Assembly: GCA_035610835.1 (NCBI GenBank)
Contig: CM069459.1
Coordinates: forward strand, 58,559,817-58,623,816
Source: Ophiura sarsii
Lineage: Eukaryota; Echinodermata; Ophiuroidea; Amphilepidida; Ophiuridae
DNA: 64,000 nucleotides
Direction of reading: 5' to 3'
Both the position numbers and the translations under genes were made by a program. The notes below the pieces were generated by a model, which saw only the letters and a program-made list of their open reading frames with translations, had not been told where the DNA came from and did no database searches. This document shows, one piece after another, positions 47,500 to 60,294 of the stretch (positions within the stretch are counted from its first letter, which is position 1; the number at the start of each line of letters is the position of its first letter).

Positions 47500-48641
47500 A
47501 TGGGCGCATAGAGCAGCTAGCAAGGTAGCATTACTCAGGAAAAGTCAAAAATCAACACAGATGTGTTTTTACATCACTTTTAAAAAATTTCAAACAAATC
47601 AAATCGTTGCTCGTATCTGCGCATAGAGCAGCTAGCAAGATAGCATTACTCAGGAAAAGTCAAAAATCAACACAGATGTGTTTTTACATCACTTTCAAAT
47701 TTTTTCAAAAAAATCCAATTGTTGCTCGTATGGGCGCATAGAGCAGCTAGCAAGGTAGCATTACTCAGGAAAAGTCAAAAATCAACACAGATGTGTTTTT
47801 ACATCACTTTTAAAAAATTTCAAACAAATCAAATCGTTGCTCGTATCTGCGCATAGAGCAGCTAGCAAGATAGCATTACTCAGGAAAAGTCAAAAATCAA
47901 CACAGATGTGTTTTTACATCACTTTCAAATTTTTTCAAAAAAATCCAATTGTTGCTCGTATGGGCGCATAGAGCAGCTAGCAAGGTAGCATTACTCAGGA
48001 AAAGTCAAAAATCAACACAGATGTGTTTTTACATCACTTTCAAAAAAATTCAAAAAATCCAATTGTTGCTCGTATCGGCGCATAGAGCAGCTAGCAAGGT
48101 AGCATTACTCAGGAAAAGTCAAAAATCAACACAGATGTGTTTTTACATCACTTTTAAATTTTTTCAAAAAAATCAAATCGTTGCTCGTATCTGCGCATAG
48201 AGCAGCTAGCAAGATAGCATTACTCAGGAAAAGTCAAAAATCAACACAGATGTGTTTTTACATCACTTTTAAATTTTTTCAAAAAAATCAAATCGTTGCT
48301 CGTATCTGCGCATAGAGCAGCTAGCAAGATAGCATTACTCAGGAAAAGTCAAAAATCAACACAGATGTGTTTTTACATCACTTTTAAATTTTTTCAAAAA
48401 AATCCAATTGTTGCTCGTATGGGCGCATAGAGCAGCTAGCAAGGTAGCATTACTCAGGAAAAGTCAAAAATCAACACAGATGTGTTTTTACATCACTTTC
48501 AAATTTTTTATCGAAATCTAATTTTTGCTCGTATCGGGCGCATAGAGCAGCTAGCAAGGTAGCATTACTCAGGAAAAGTCGGAAATCAACACGGATGTGT
48601 TTTTACATCACTTTTAAATTTTTCATCGAAATCTAATTTTT

Positions 48642-49427
48642 GCTCGTATCGGGCGCATAGAGCAGCTAGCAAGGTAGCATTACTCAGGAAAAGTCGGAAA
48701 TCAACACGGATGTGTTTTTACATCACTTTTAAATTTTTTCAAAAAAATCGAATTGTGCTTTTACATCACTTTGAAATTTTTCATAGAAATCCAATTTTTG
48801 ATCGTATCGGGCGCATAGAGCAGCTAGCAAGGTAGCATTACTCAGCAAAAGTCGGAAATCAACACAGATGTGTTTTTACATCACTTTTAAATTTTTCATA
48901 AAAATCGAATTGTGTTTTTACATCATTTTAAAATTTTTCATCGAAATCTAATTTTTGCTCGTATCGGGCGCATAGAGCAGCTAGCAAGGTAGCATTACTC
49001 AGGAAAAGTCGGAAATCAACACGGATGTGTTTTTACATCACTTTCAAATTTTTTCAAAAAAATCCAATTGTTGCTCGTATGGGCGCATAGAGCAGCTAGC
49101 AAGGTAGCATTACTCAGGAAAAGTCGGAAACCAACACGGATGTGTTTTTACATCACTTTTAAATTTTTCATAAAAATCGAATTGTGTTTTTACATCACTT
49201 TTAAATTTTTCATAAAAATCGAATTGTGCTTTAACATCACTTTGAAATTTTTCATAGAAATCCAATTTTTGATCGTATCGGGCGCATAGAGCAGCTAGCA
49301 AGGTAGCATTACTCAGCAAAAGTCGGAAATCAACACAGATGTGTTTTTACATCACTTTTAAATTTTTCATAAAAATCGAATTGTGCTTTTACATCACTTT
49401 GAAATTTTTCATAGAAATCCAATTTTT
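48642..49427 (+). repeat. L-type block with a 198-bp monomer
   Basis: Unit starts at 48642, 48800, 48957, 49073, 49271 and 49428 give 158, 157, 116, 198 and 157 bp. One unit has CATCATTTTAAAATTT in place of CATCACTTTTAAATTT. From 49081 this block is the uninverted counterpart of the left end of the inverted segment. Confidence 0.9.
49073..49270 (+). repeat. 198-bp monomer with tripled 42-bp segment
   Basis: GTGTTTTTACATCACTTTTA with its ATAAAAATCGAATT tail occurs twice, followed by a third, diverged copy (GTGCTTTAACATCACTTTG). The length is 115 + 2 x 42, less one base because the unit begins with GGGCGC. Frames of 73 codons (+) and 69 codons (-) here overlap each other and are not considered genes. 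Confidence 0.9.
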
Positions 49428-50922
49428 GATCGTATCGGGCGCATAGAGCAGCTAGCAAGGTAGCATTACTCAGGAAAAGTCAAAAATCAACACAGATGTG
49501 TTTTTACATCACTTTTAAATTTTTTCAAAAAAATCAAATCATTGCTCGTATCTGCGCATAGAGCAGCTAGCAAGATAGCATTATTCAGGAAAAGTCAAAA
49601 ATCAACACAGATGTGTTTTTACATCACTTTCAAATTTTTTCAAAAAAATCCAATTGTTGCTCGTATCGGCGCATAGAGCAGCCAGCAAGGTAGCATTACT
49701 CAGGAAAAGTCAAAAATCAACACAGATGTGTTTTTACATCACTTTCAAATTTTTTCAAAAAAATCCAATTGTTGCTCGTATGGGCGCATAGAGCAGCTAG
49801 CAAGGTAGCATTACTCAGGAAAAGTCAAAAATCAACACAGATGTGTTTTTACATCACTTTTAAAAAATTTCAAACAAATCAAATCGTTGCTCGTATCTGC
49901 GCATAGAGCAGCTAGCAAGATAGCATTACTCAGGAAAAGTCAAAAATCAACACAGATGTGTTTTTACATCACTTTCAAATTTTTTCAAAAAAATCCAATT
50001 GTTGCTCGTATGGGCGCATAGAGCAGCTAGCAAGGTAGCATTACTCAGGAAAAGTCAAAAATCAACACAGATATGTTTTTACATCACTTTCAAATTTTTT
50101 CAAAAAAATCCAATTGTTGCTCTTATCGGCGCATAGAGCAGCTAGCAAGGTAGCATTACTCAGGAAAAGTCAAAAATCAACACAGATGTGTTTTTACATC
50201 ACTTTTAAAAAATTTCAAACAAATCAAATCGTTGCTCGTATCTGCGCATAGAGCAGCTAGCAAGATAGCATTACTCAGGAAAAGTCAAAAATCAACACAG
50301 ATGTGTTTTTACATCACTTTTAAAAAATTTCAAACAAATCAAATCGTTGCTCGTATCTGCGCATAGAGCAGCTAGCAAGATAGCATTACTCAGGAAAAGT
50401 CAAAAATCAACACAGATGTGTTTTTACATCACTTTCAAATTTTTTCAAAAAAATCCAATTGTTGCTCGTATGGGCGCATAGAGCAGCTAGCAAGGTAGCA
50501 TTACTCAGGAAAAGTCAAAAATCGACACAGATGTGTTTTTACATCACTTTCAAAAAAATTCAAAAAATCCAATTGTTGCTCGTATCGGCGCATAGAGCAG
50601 GTAGCAAGGTAGCATTACTCAGGAAAAGTCAAAAATCAACACAGATGTGTTTTTACATCACTTTTAAATTTTTTCAAAAAAATCAAATCGTTGCTCGTAT
50701 CTGCGCATAGAGCAGCTAGCAAGATAGCATTACTCAGGAAAAGTCAAAAATCAACACAGATGTGTTTTTACATCACTTTTAAATTTTTTCAAAAAAATCA
50801 AATCGTTGCTCGTATCTGCGCATAGAGCAGCTAGCAAGATAGCATTACTCAGGAAAAGTCAAAAATCAACACAGATGTGTTTTTACATCACTTTTAAATT
50901 TTTTCAAAAAAATCAAATCGTT
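49428..50922 (+). repeat. Short-monomer domain
   Basis: T-, G- and C-type monomers with the CATTATTCAGG, CAGCCAGCAAGG and AGCAGGTAGC markers; one T-type linker reads AATCATTGCTCG at about 49539. Duplicated at +10,867. No gene. Confidence 0.86.
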
Positions 50923-52177
50923 GCTCGTATCTGCGCATAGAGCAGCTAGCAAGATAGCATTACTCAGGAAAAGTCAAAAATCAACACGGATGTGTTTTTA
51001 CATCACTTTTAAATTTTTCATAAAAATCGAATTGTGTTTTTACATCACTTTTAAATTTTTCATCGAAATCTAATTTTTGCTCGTATCGGGCGCATAGAGC
51101 AGCTAGCAAGGTAGCATTACTCAGGAAAAGTCGGAAACCAACACGGATGTGTTTTTACATCACTTTTAAATTTTTCATAAAAATCGAATTGTGTTTTTAC
51201 ATCACTTTTAAATTTTTCATCGAAATCTAATTTTTGCTCGTATCGGGCGCATAGAGCAGCTAGCAAGGTAGCATTACTCAGGAAAAGTCGGAAATCAACA
51301 CGGATGTGTTTTTACATCACTTTTAAATTTTTCATAAAAATCGAATTGTGTTTTTACATCACTTTGAAATTTTTCATCGAAATCTAATTTTTGCTCGTAT
51401 CGGGCGCATAGAGCAGCTAGCAAGGTAGCATAACTCAGGAAAAGTCGGAAATCAACACGGATGTGTTTTTACATCACTTTTAAATTTTTCATAAAAATCG
51501 AATTGTGCTTTTACATCACTTTGAAATTTTTCATAGAAATCCAATTTTTGATCGTATCGGGCGCATAGAGCAGCTAGCAAGGTAGCATTACTCAGCAAAA
51601 GTCGGAAATCAACACAGATGTGTTTTTACATCACTTTTAAATTTTTCATAAAAATCGAATTGTGTTTTTACATCACTTTTAAATTTTTCATCGAAATCTA
51701 ATTTTTGCTCGTATCGGGCGCATAGAGCAGCTAGCAAGGTAGCATTACTCAGGAAAAGTCGGAAATCAACACGGATATGTTTTTACATCACTTTTAAATT
51801 TTTCATAAAAATCGAATTGTGCTTTTACATCACTTTGAAATTTTTCATAGAAATCCAATTTTTGATCGTATCGGGCGCATAGAGCAGCTAGCAAGGTAGC
51901 ATTACTCAGCAAAAGTCGGAAATCAACACAGATGTGTTTTTACATCACTTTTAAATTTTTCATAAAAATCGAATTGTGCTTTAACATCACTTTGAAATTT
52001 TTCATAGAAATCCAATTTTTGATCGTATCGGGCGCATAGAGCAGCTAGCAAGGTAGCATTACTCAGCAAAAGTCGGAAATCAACACAGATGTATTTTTAC
52101 ATCACTTTTAAATTTTTCATAAAAATCGAATTGTGTTTTTACATCACTTTGAAATTTTTCATCGAAATCTAATTTTT
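50923..52177 (+). repeat. Eight long L-type monomers
   Basis: Unit starts at 50923, 51079, 51236, 51393, 51550, 51707, 51864, 52021 and 52178 give 156 then seven times 157 bp. The part around 51430-51980 matches 21943-22491 at an offset of 29,486 bp, so it shares ancestry with the eleven-unit block. Confidence 0.9.
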
Positions 52178-54787
52178 GCTCGTATCGGGCGCATAGAGCA
52201 GCTAGCAAGGTAGCATTACTTAGGAAAAGTCGGAAATCAACACAGATTTGTTTTTACATCACTTTTAAATTTTTTCAAAAAAATCAAATCGTTGCTCGTA
52301 TCTGCGCATAGAGCAGCTAGCAAGATAGCATTACTCAGGAAAAGTCGGAAATCAACACGGATGTGTTTTTACATCACTTTTAAATTTTTCATCGAAATCT
52401 AATTTTTGCTCGTATCGGGCGCATAGAGCAGCTAGCAAGGTAGCATTACTCAGGAAAAGTCGGAAATCAACACGGATGTGTTTTTACATCACTTTTAAAT
52501 TTTTCATAAAAATCGAATTGTGCTTTTACATCACTTTGAAATTTTTCATAGAAATCCAATTTTTGATCGTATCGGGCGCATAGAGCAGCTAGCAAGGTAG
52601 CATTACTCAGGAAAAGTCAAAAATCAACACAGATATGTTTTTACATCACTTTCAAATTTTTTCAAAAAAATCCAATTGTTGCTCTTATCGGCGCATAGAG
52701 CAGCTAGCAAGGTAGCATTACTCAGGAAAAGTCAAAAATCAACACAGATGTGTTTTTACATCACTTTTAAAAAATTTCAAACAAATCAAATCGTTGCTCG
52801 TATCTGCGCATAGAGCAGCTAGCAAGATAGCATTACTCAGGAAAAGTCAAAAATCAACACAGATGTGTTTTTACATCACTTTCAAATTTTATCAAAAAAA
52901 TCCAATTGTTGCTCGTATGGGCGCATAGAGCAGCTAGCAAGGTAGCATTACTCAGGAAAAGTCAAAAATCAACACAGATGTGTTTTTACATCACTTTCAA
53001 AAAATTTCAAAAAATCCAATTGTTGCTCGTATCGGCGCATAGAGCAGCTAGCAAGGTAGCATTACTCAGGAAAAGTCAAAAATCAACACAGATGTGTTTT
53101 TACATCACTTTTAAATTTTTTCAAAAAAATCAAATCGTTGCTCGTATCTGCGCATAGAGCAGCTAGCAAGATAGCATTACTCAGGAAAAGTCAAAAATCA
53201 ACACAGATGTGTTTTTACATCACTTTTAAATTTTTTCAAAAAAATCAAATCGTTGCTCGTATCTGCGCATAGAGCAGCTAGCAAGATAGCATTACTCAGG
53301 AAAAGTCAAAAATCAACACAGATGTGTTTTTACATCACTTTTAAATTTTTTCAAAAAAATCAAATCGTTGCTCGTATCTGCGCATAGAGCAGCTAGCAAG
53401 ATAGCATTACTCAGGAAAAGACAAAAATCAACACAGATGTGTTTTTACATCACTTTTAAATTTTTTCAAAAAAATCAAATCGTTGCTCGTATCGGGCGCA
53501 TAGAGCAGCTAGCAAGGTAGCATTACTCAGGAAAAGTCGGAAATCAACACGGATGTGTTTTTACATCACTTTTAAATTTTTCATCGAAATCTAATTTTTG
53601 CTCGTATCGGGCGCATAGAGCAGCTAGCAAGGTAGCATTACTCAGGAAAAGTCGGAAATCAACACGGATGTGTTTTTACATCACTTTTAAATTTTTCATA
53701 AATATCGAATTGTGCTTTTACATCACTTTGAAATTTTTCATAGAAATCCAATTTTTGATCGTATCGGGCGCATAGAGCAGCTAGCAAGGTAGCATTACTC
53801 AGGAAAAGTCAAAAATCAACACAGATGTTTTTACATCACTTTCAAATTTTTTCAAAAAAATCCAATTGTTGCTCTTATCGGCGCATAGAGCAGCTAGCAA
53901 GGTAGCATTAATCAGGAAAAGTCAAAAATCAACACAGATGTGTTTTTACATCACTTTTAAAAAATTTCAAACAAATCAAATCGTTGCTCGTATCTGCGCA
54001 TAGAGCAGCTAGCAAGATAGCATTACTCAGGAAAAATCAAAAATCAACACAGATGTGTTTTTACATCACTTTCAAATTTTTTCAAAAAAATCCAATTGTT
54101 GCTCGTATGGGCGCATAGAGCAGCTAGCAAGGTAGCATTACTCAGGAAAAGTCAAAAATCAACACAGATGTGTTTTTACATCACTTTCAAAAAATTTCAA
54201 AAAATCCAATTGTTGCTCGTATCGGCGCATAGAGCAGCTAGCAAGGTAGCATTACTCAGGAAAAGTCAAAAATCAACACAGATGTGTTTTTACATCACTT
54301 TCAAAAAATTTCAAAAAATCCAATTGTTGCTCGTATCGGCGCATAGAGCAGCTAGCAAGGTAGCATTACTTAGGAAAAGTCGGAAATCAACACAGATGTG
54401 TTTTTACATCACTTTTAAATTTTTTCATAAAAATCAAATCGTTGCTCGTATCTGCGGATAGAGCAGCTAGCAAGATAGCATTACTCAGGAAAAGTCGGAA
54501 ATCAACACAGATGTGTTTTTACATCACTTTTAAATTTTTTCAAAAAAATCAAATCGTTGCTCGTATCTGCGCATAGAGCAGCTAGCAAGATAGCATTACT
54601 CAGGAAAAGTCAAAAATCAACACAGATGTGTTTTTACATCACTTTTAAATTTTTTCAAAAAAATCAAATCGTTGCTCGTATCTGCGCATAGAGCAGCTAG
54701 CAAGATAGCATTACTCAGGAAAAGTCGGAAATCAACACGGATGTGTTTTTACATCACTTTTAAATTTTTCATCGAAATCTAATTTTT
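52178..54787 (+). repeat. Mosaic domain, diverged relative of 32.2-34.9 kb
   Basis: Shared rare markers AATTTTATCAAAAAAATCC (52886; 32911; 23169), GGAAAAGACAAAAATC (53413; 33553; 23811) and TTCATAAATATCG (53693; 33833) show common descent. One 114-bp unit is missing relative to the others. It includes a 157-bp monomer at 53600-53756 and a 2-bp deletion in ACAGATGTTTTTAC near 53823. No gene. Confidence 0.84.
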
Positions 54788-55258
54788 GCTCGTATCGGGC
54801 GCATAGAGCAGCTAGCAAGGTAGCATAACTCAGGAAAAGTCGGAAATCAACACGGATGTGTTTTTACATCACTTTTAAATTTTTCATAAAAATCGAATTG
54901 TGTTTTTACATCACTTTGAAATTTTTCATCGAAATCTAATTTTTGCTCGTATCGGGCGCATAGAGCAGCTAGCAAGGTAGCATAACTCAGGAAAAGTCGG
55001 AAATCAACACGGATGTGTTTTTACATCACTTTTAAATTTTTCATAAAAATCGAATTGTGTTTTTACATCACTTTGAAATTTTTCATCGAAATCTAATTTT
55101 TGCTCGTATCGGGCGCATAGAGCAGCTAGCAAGGTAGCATTACTTAGGAAAAGTCGGAAATCAACACAGATGTGTTTTTACATCACTTTTAAATTTTTCA
55201 TAAAAATCGAATTGTGCTTTTACATCACTTTGAAATTTTTCATAGAAATCCAATTTTT
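54788..55258 (+). repeat. Three 157-bp L-type monomers
   Basis: Unit starts at 54788, 54945, 55102 and 55259; the last is the GATCGTATCGGG exit form. Confidence 0.91.
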
Positions 55259-55610
55259 GATCGTATCGGGCGCATAGAGCAGCTAGCAAGGTAGCATTAC
55301 TCAGGAAAAGTCAAAAATCAACACAGATGTGTTTTTACATCACTTTCAAATTTTTTCAAAAAAATCAAATCGTTGCTCGTATCTGCGCATAGAGCAGCTA
55401 GCAAGATAGCATTATTCAGGAAAAGTCAAAAATCAACACAGATATGTTTTTACATCACTTTCAAATTTTTTCAAAAAAATCCAATTGTTGCTCGTATCGG
55501 CGCATAGAGCAGCCAGCAAGGTAGCATTACTCAGGAAAAGTCAAAAATCAACACAGATGTGTTTTTACATCACTTTCAAATTTTTTCAAAAAAATCCAAT
55601 TGTTGCTCGT

Positions 55611-56528
55611 ATGGGCGCATAGAGCAGCTAGCAAGGTAGCATTACTCAGGAAAAGTCAAAAATCAACACATATGTGTTTTTACATCACTTTTAAAAAAAT
55701 TCAAACAAATCAAATCGTTGCTCGTATCTGCGCATAGAGCAGCTAGCAAGGTAGCATTACTCAGGAAAAGTCAAAAATCAACACAGATGTTTTTTACATC
55801 ACTTTTAAAAAATTTCAAACAAATCAAATCGTTGCTCGTATCTGCGCATAGAGCAGCTAGCAAGATAGCATTACTCAGGAAAAGTCAAAAATCAACACAG
55901 ATGTGTTTTTACATCACTTTCAAATTTTTTCAAAAAAATCCAATTGTTGCTCGTATGGGCGCATAGAGCAGCTAGCAAGGTAGCATTACTCAGGAAAAGT
56001 CAAAAATCAACACAGATATGTTTTTACATCACTTTCAAATTTTTTCAAAAAAATCCAATTGTTGCTCTTATCGGCGCATAGAGCAGCTAGCAAGGTAGCA
56101 TTACTCAGGAAAAGTCAAAAATCAACACAGATGTGTTTTTACATCACTTTTAAAAAATTTCAAACAAATCAAATCGTTGCTCGTATCTGCGCATAGAGCA
56201 GCTAGCAAGATAGCATTACTCAGGAAAAGTCAAAAATCAACACAGATGTGTTTTTACATCACTTTCAAATTTTTTCAAAAAAATCCAATTGTTGCTCGTA
56301 TGGGCGCATAGAGCAGCTAGCAAGGTAGCATTACTCAGGAAAAGTCAAAAATCAACACAGATGTGTTTTTACATCACTTTCAAAAAAATTCAAAAAATCC
56401 AATTGTTGCTCGTATCGGCGCATAGAGCAGCTAGCAAGGTAGCATTACTCAGGAAAAGTCAAAAATCAACACAGATGTGTTTTTACATCACTTTTAAATT
56501 TTTTCAAAAAAATCAAATCGTTGCTCGT
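55611..56528 (+). repeat. HOR, 918 bp, copy 6
   Basis: One base shorter than the standard because ACAGATGTGTTTTTAC is reduced to ACAGATGTTTTTTAC near 55785. First of three tandem HORs. Confidence 0.9.
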
Positions 56529-57447
56529 ATGGGCGCATAGAGCAGCTAGCAAGGTAGCATTACTCAGGAAAAGTCAAAAATCAACACATATGTGTTTTTA
56601 CATCACTTTTAAAAAATTTCAAACAAATCAAATCGTTGCTCGTATCTGCGCATAGAGCAGCTAGCAAGGTAGCATTACTCAGGAAAAGTCAAAAATCAAC
56701 ACAGATGTGTTTTTACATCACTTTTAAAAAATTTCAAACAAATCAAATCGTTGCTCGTATCTGCGCATAGAGCAGCTAGCAAGATAGCATTACTCAGGAA
56801 AAGTCAAAAATCAACACAGATGTGTTTTTACATCACTTTCAAATTTTTTCAAAAAAATCCAATTGTTGCTCGTATGGGCGCATAGAGCAGCTAGCAAGGT
56901 AGCATTACTCAGGAAAAGTCAAAAATCAACACAGATATGTTTTTACATCACTTTCAAATTTTTTCAAAAAAATCCAATTGTTGCTCTTATCGGCGCATAG
57001 AGCAGCTAGCAAGGTAGCATTACTCAGGAAAAGTCAAAAATCAACACAGATGTGTTTTTACATCACTTTTAAAAAATTTCAAACAAATCAAATCGTTGCT
57101 CGTATCTGCGCATAGAGCAGCTAGCAAGATAGCATTACTCAGGAAAAGTCAAAAATCAACACAGATGTGTTTTTACATCACTTTCAAATTTTTTCAAAAA
57201 AATCCAATTGTTGCTCGTATGGGCGCATAGAGCAGCTAGCAAGGTAGCATTACTCAGGAAAAGTCAAAAATCAACACAGATGTGTTTTTACATCACTTTC
57301 AAAAAAATTCAAAAAATCCAATTGTTGCTCGTATCGGCGCATAGAGCAGCTAGCAAGGTAGCATTACTCAGGAAAAGTCAAAAATCAACACAGATGTGTT
57401 TTTACATCACTTTTAAATTTTTTCAAAAAAATCAAATCGTTGCTCGT
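56529..57447 (+). repeat. 919-bp HOR, copy 7
   Basis: Middle HOR of the three-copy run; palindrome at 56583. Confidence 0.9.
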
Positions 57448-58366
57448 ATGGGCGCATAGAGCAGCTAGCAAGGTAGCATTACTCAGGAAAAGTCAAAAAT
57501 CAACACATATGTGTTTTTACATCACTTTTAAAAAATTTCAAACAAATCAAATCGTTGCTCGTATCTGCGCATAGAGCAGCTAGCAAGGTAGCATTACTCA
57601 GGAAAAGTCAAAAATCAACACAGATGTGTTTTTACATCACTTTAAAAAAATTTCAAACAAATCAAATCGTTGCTCGTATCTGCGCATAGAGCAGCTAGCA
57701 AGATAGCATTACTCAGGAAAAGTCAAAAATCAACACAGATGTGTTTTTACATCACTTTCAAATTTTTTCAAAAAAATCCAATTGTTGCTCGTATGGGCGC
57801 ATAGAGCAGCTAGCAAGGTAGCATTACTCAGGAAAAGTCAAAAATCAACACAGATATGTTTTTACATCACTTTCAAATTTTTTCAAAAAAATCCAATTGT
57901 TGCTCTTATCGGCGCATAGAGCAGCTAGCAAGGTAGCATTACTCAGGAAAAGTCAAAAATCAACACAGATGTGTTTTTACATCACTTTTAAAAAATTTCA
58001 AACAAATCAAATCGTTGCTCGTATCTGCGCATAGAGCAGCTAGCAAGATAGCATTACTCAGGAAAAGTCAAAAATCAACACAGATGTGTTTTTACATCAC
58101 TTTCAAATTTTTTCAAAAAAATCCAATTGTTGCTCGTATGGGCGCATAGAGCAGCTAGCAAGGTAGCATTACTCAGGAAAAGTCAAAAATCAACACAGAT
58201 GTGTTTTTACATCACTTTCAAAAAAATTCAAAAAATCCAATTGTTGCTCGTATCGGCGCATAGAGCAGCTAGCAAGGTAGCATTACTCAGGAAAAGTCAA
58301 AAATCAACACAGATGTGTTTTTACATCACTTTTAAATTTTTTCAAAAAAATCAAATCGTTGCTCGT
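57448..58366 (+). repeat. 919-bp HOR, copy 8
   Basis: Third tandem HOR; palindrome at 57502. A linker near 57640 reads CACTTTAAAAAAATTTC, one T replaced by A compared with its neighbours. Confidence 0.9.
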
Positions 58367-59508
58367 ATGGGCGCATAGAGCAGCTAGCAAGGTAGCATTA
58401 CTCAGGAAAAGTCAAAAATCAACACAGATGTGTTTTTACATCACTTTTAAAAAATTTCAAACAAATCAAATCGTTGCTCGTATCTGCGCATAGAGCAGCT
58501 AGCAAGATAGCATTACTCAGGAAAAGTCAAAAATCAACACAGATGTGTTTTTACATCACTTTCAAATTTTTTCAAAAAAATCCAATTGTTGCTCGTATGG
58601 GCGCATAGAGCAGCTAGCAAGGTAGCATTACTCAGGAAAAGTCAAAAATCAACACAGATGTGTTTTTACATCACTTTTAAAAAATTTCAAACAAATCAAA
58701 TCGTTGCTCGTATCTGCGCATAGAGCAGCTAGCAAGATAGCATTACTCAGGAAAAGTCAAAAATCAACACAGATGTGTTTTTACATCACTTTCAAATTTT
58801 TTCAAAAAAATCCAATTGTTGCTCGTATGGGCGCATAGAGCAGCTAGCAAGGTAGCATTACTCAGGAAAAGTCAAAAATCAACACAGATGTGTTTTTACA
58901 TCACTTTCAAAAAAATTCAAAAAATCCAATTGTTGCTCGTATCGGCGCATAGAGCAGCTAGCAAGGTAGCATTACTCAGGAAAAGTCAAAAATCAACACA
59001 GATGTGTTTTTACATCACTTTTAAATTTTTTCAAAAAAATCAAATCGTTGCTCGTATCTGCGCATAGAGCAGCTAGCAAGATAGCATTACTCAGGAAAAG
59101 TCAAAAATCAACACAGATGTGTTTTTACATCACTTTTAAATTTTTTCAAAAAAATCAAATCGTTGCTCGTATCTGCGCATAGAGCAGCTAGCAAGATAGC
59201 ATTACTCAGGAAAAGTCAAAAATCAACACAGATGTGTTTTTACATCACTTTTAAATTTTTTCAAAAAAATCCAATTGTTGCTCGTATGGGCGCATAGAGC
59301 AGCTAGCAAGGTAGCATTACTCAGGAAAAGTCAAAAATCAACACAGATGTGTTTTTACATCACTTTCAAATTTTTTATCGAAATCTAATTTTTGCTCGTA
59401 TCGGGCGCATAGAGCAGCTAGCAAGGTAGCATTACTCAGGAAAAGTCGGAAATCAACACGGATGTGTTTTTACATCACTTTTAAATTTTTCATCGAAATC
59501 TAATTTTT

Positions 59509-60294
59509 GCTCGTATCGGGCGCATAGAGCAGCTAGCAAGGTAGCATTACTCAGGAAAAGTCGGAAATCAACACGGATGTGTTTTTACATCACTTTTAAA
59601 TTTTTTCAAAAAAATCGAATTGTGCTTTTACATCACTTTGAAATTTTTCATAGAAATCCAATTTTTGATCGTATCGGGCGCATAGAGCAGCTAGCAAGGT
59701 AGCATTACTCAGCAAAAGTCGGAAATCAACACAGATGTGTTTTTACATCACTTTTAAATTTTTCATAAAAATCGAATTGTGTTTTTACATCATTTTAAAA
59801 ATTTTCATCGAAATCTAATTTTTGCTCGTATCGGGCGCATAGAGCAGCTAGCAAGGTAGCATTACTCAGGAAAAGTCGGAAATCAACACGGATGTGTTTT
59901 TACATCACTTTCAAATTTTTTCAAAAAAATCCAATTGTTGCTCGTATGGGCGCATAGAGCAGCTAGCAAGGTAGCATTACTCAGGAAAAGTCGGAAACCA
60001 ACACGGATGTGTTTTTACATCACTTTTAAATTTTTCATAAAAATCGAATTGTGTTTTTACATCACTTTTAAATTTTTCATAAAAATCGAATTGTGCTTTA
60101 ACATCACTTTGAAATTTTTCATAGAAATCCAATTTTTGATCGTATCGGGCGCATAGAGCAGCTAGCAAGGTAGCATTACTCAGCAAAAGTCGGAAATCAA
60201 CACAGATGTGTTTTTACATCACTTTTAAATTTTTCATAAAAATCGAATTGTGCTTTTACATCACTTTGAAATTTTTCATAGAAATCCAATTTTT
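59509..60294 (+). repeat. L-type block with a 198-bp monomer, duplicate
   Basis: Copy of 48642-49427 at +10,867. The tripled unit is 59940-60137. The variant linker reads CATTTTAAAAATTTTC here, one base different from its partner. Confidence 0.89.

Larger units (their letters stand above)
45310..48641 (+). repeat. Short-monomer HOR domain
   Basis: Starts with the GATCGTATCGGG exit unit and two CATTATTCAGG monomers, then two tandem 919-bp HORs (45662-46580 and 46581-47499), a 689-bp six-monomer step and T/G monomers, before returning to L-type. No gene. Confidence 0.88.
45653..51350 (+). repeat. 5.7-kb segmental repeat, copy 1
   Basis: Matches 56520-62217 at a constant 10,867-bp offset with no net indel. 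The match starts at GTTGCTCGTATGGG (preceding base T here, C there) and stops at 51351 (T here, C at 62218). Visible substitutions: 51271 C against 62138 T; 50524 G against 61391 A; and changes in A/T runs near 46776/57643 and 48928/59795. Confidence 0.9.
55259..59508 (+). repeat. Short-monomer HOR domain, three tandem HORs
   Basis: After the CATTATTCAGG and CAGCCAGCAAGG monomers come three head-to-tail HORs (55611-56528, 56529-57447, 57448-58366) and a 689-bp step to 58816. This is the best-ordered part of the window. No gene. Confidence 0.9.
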
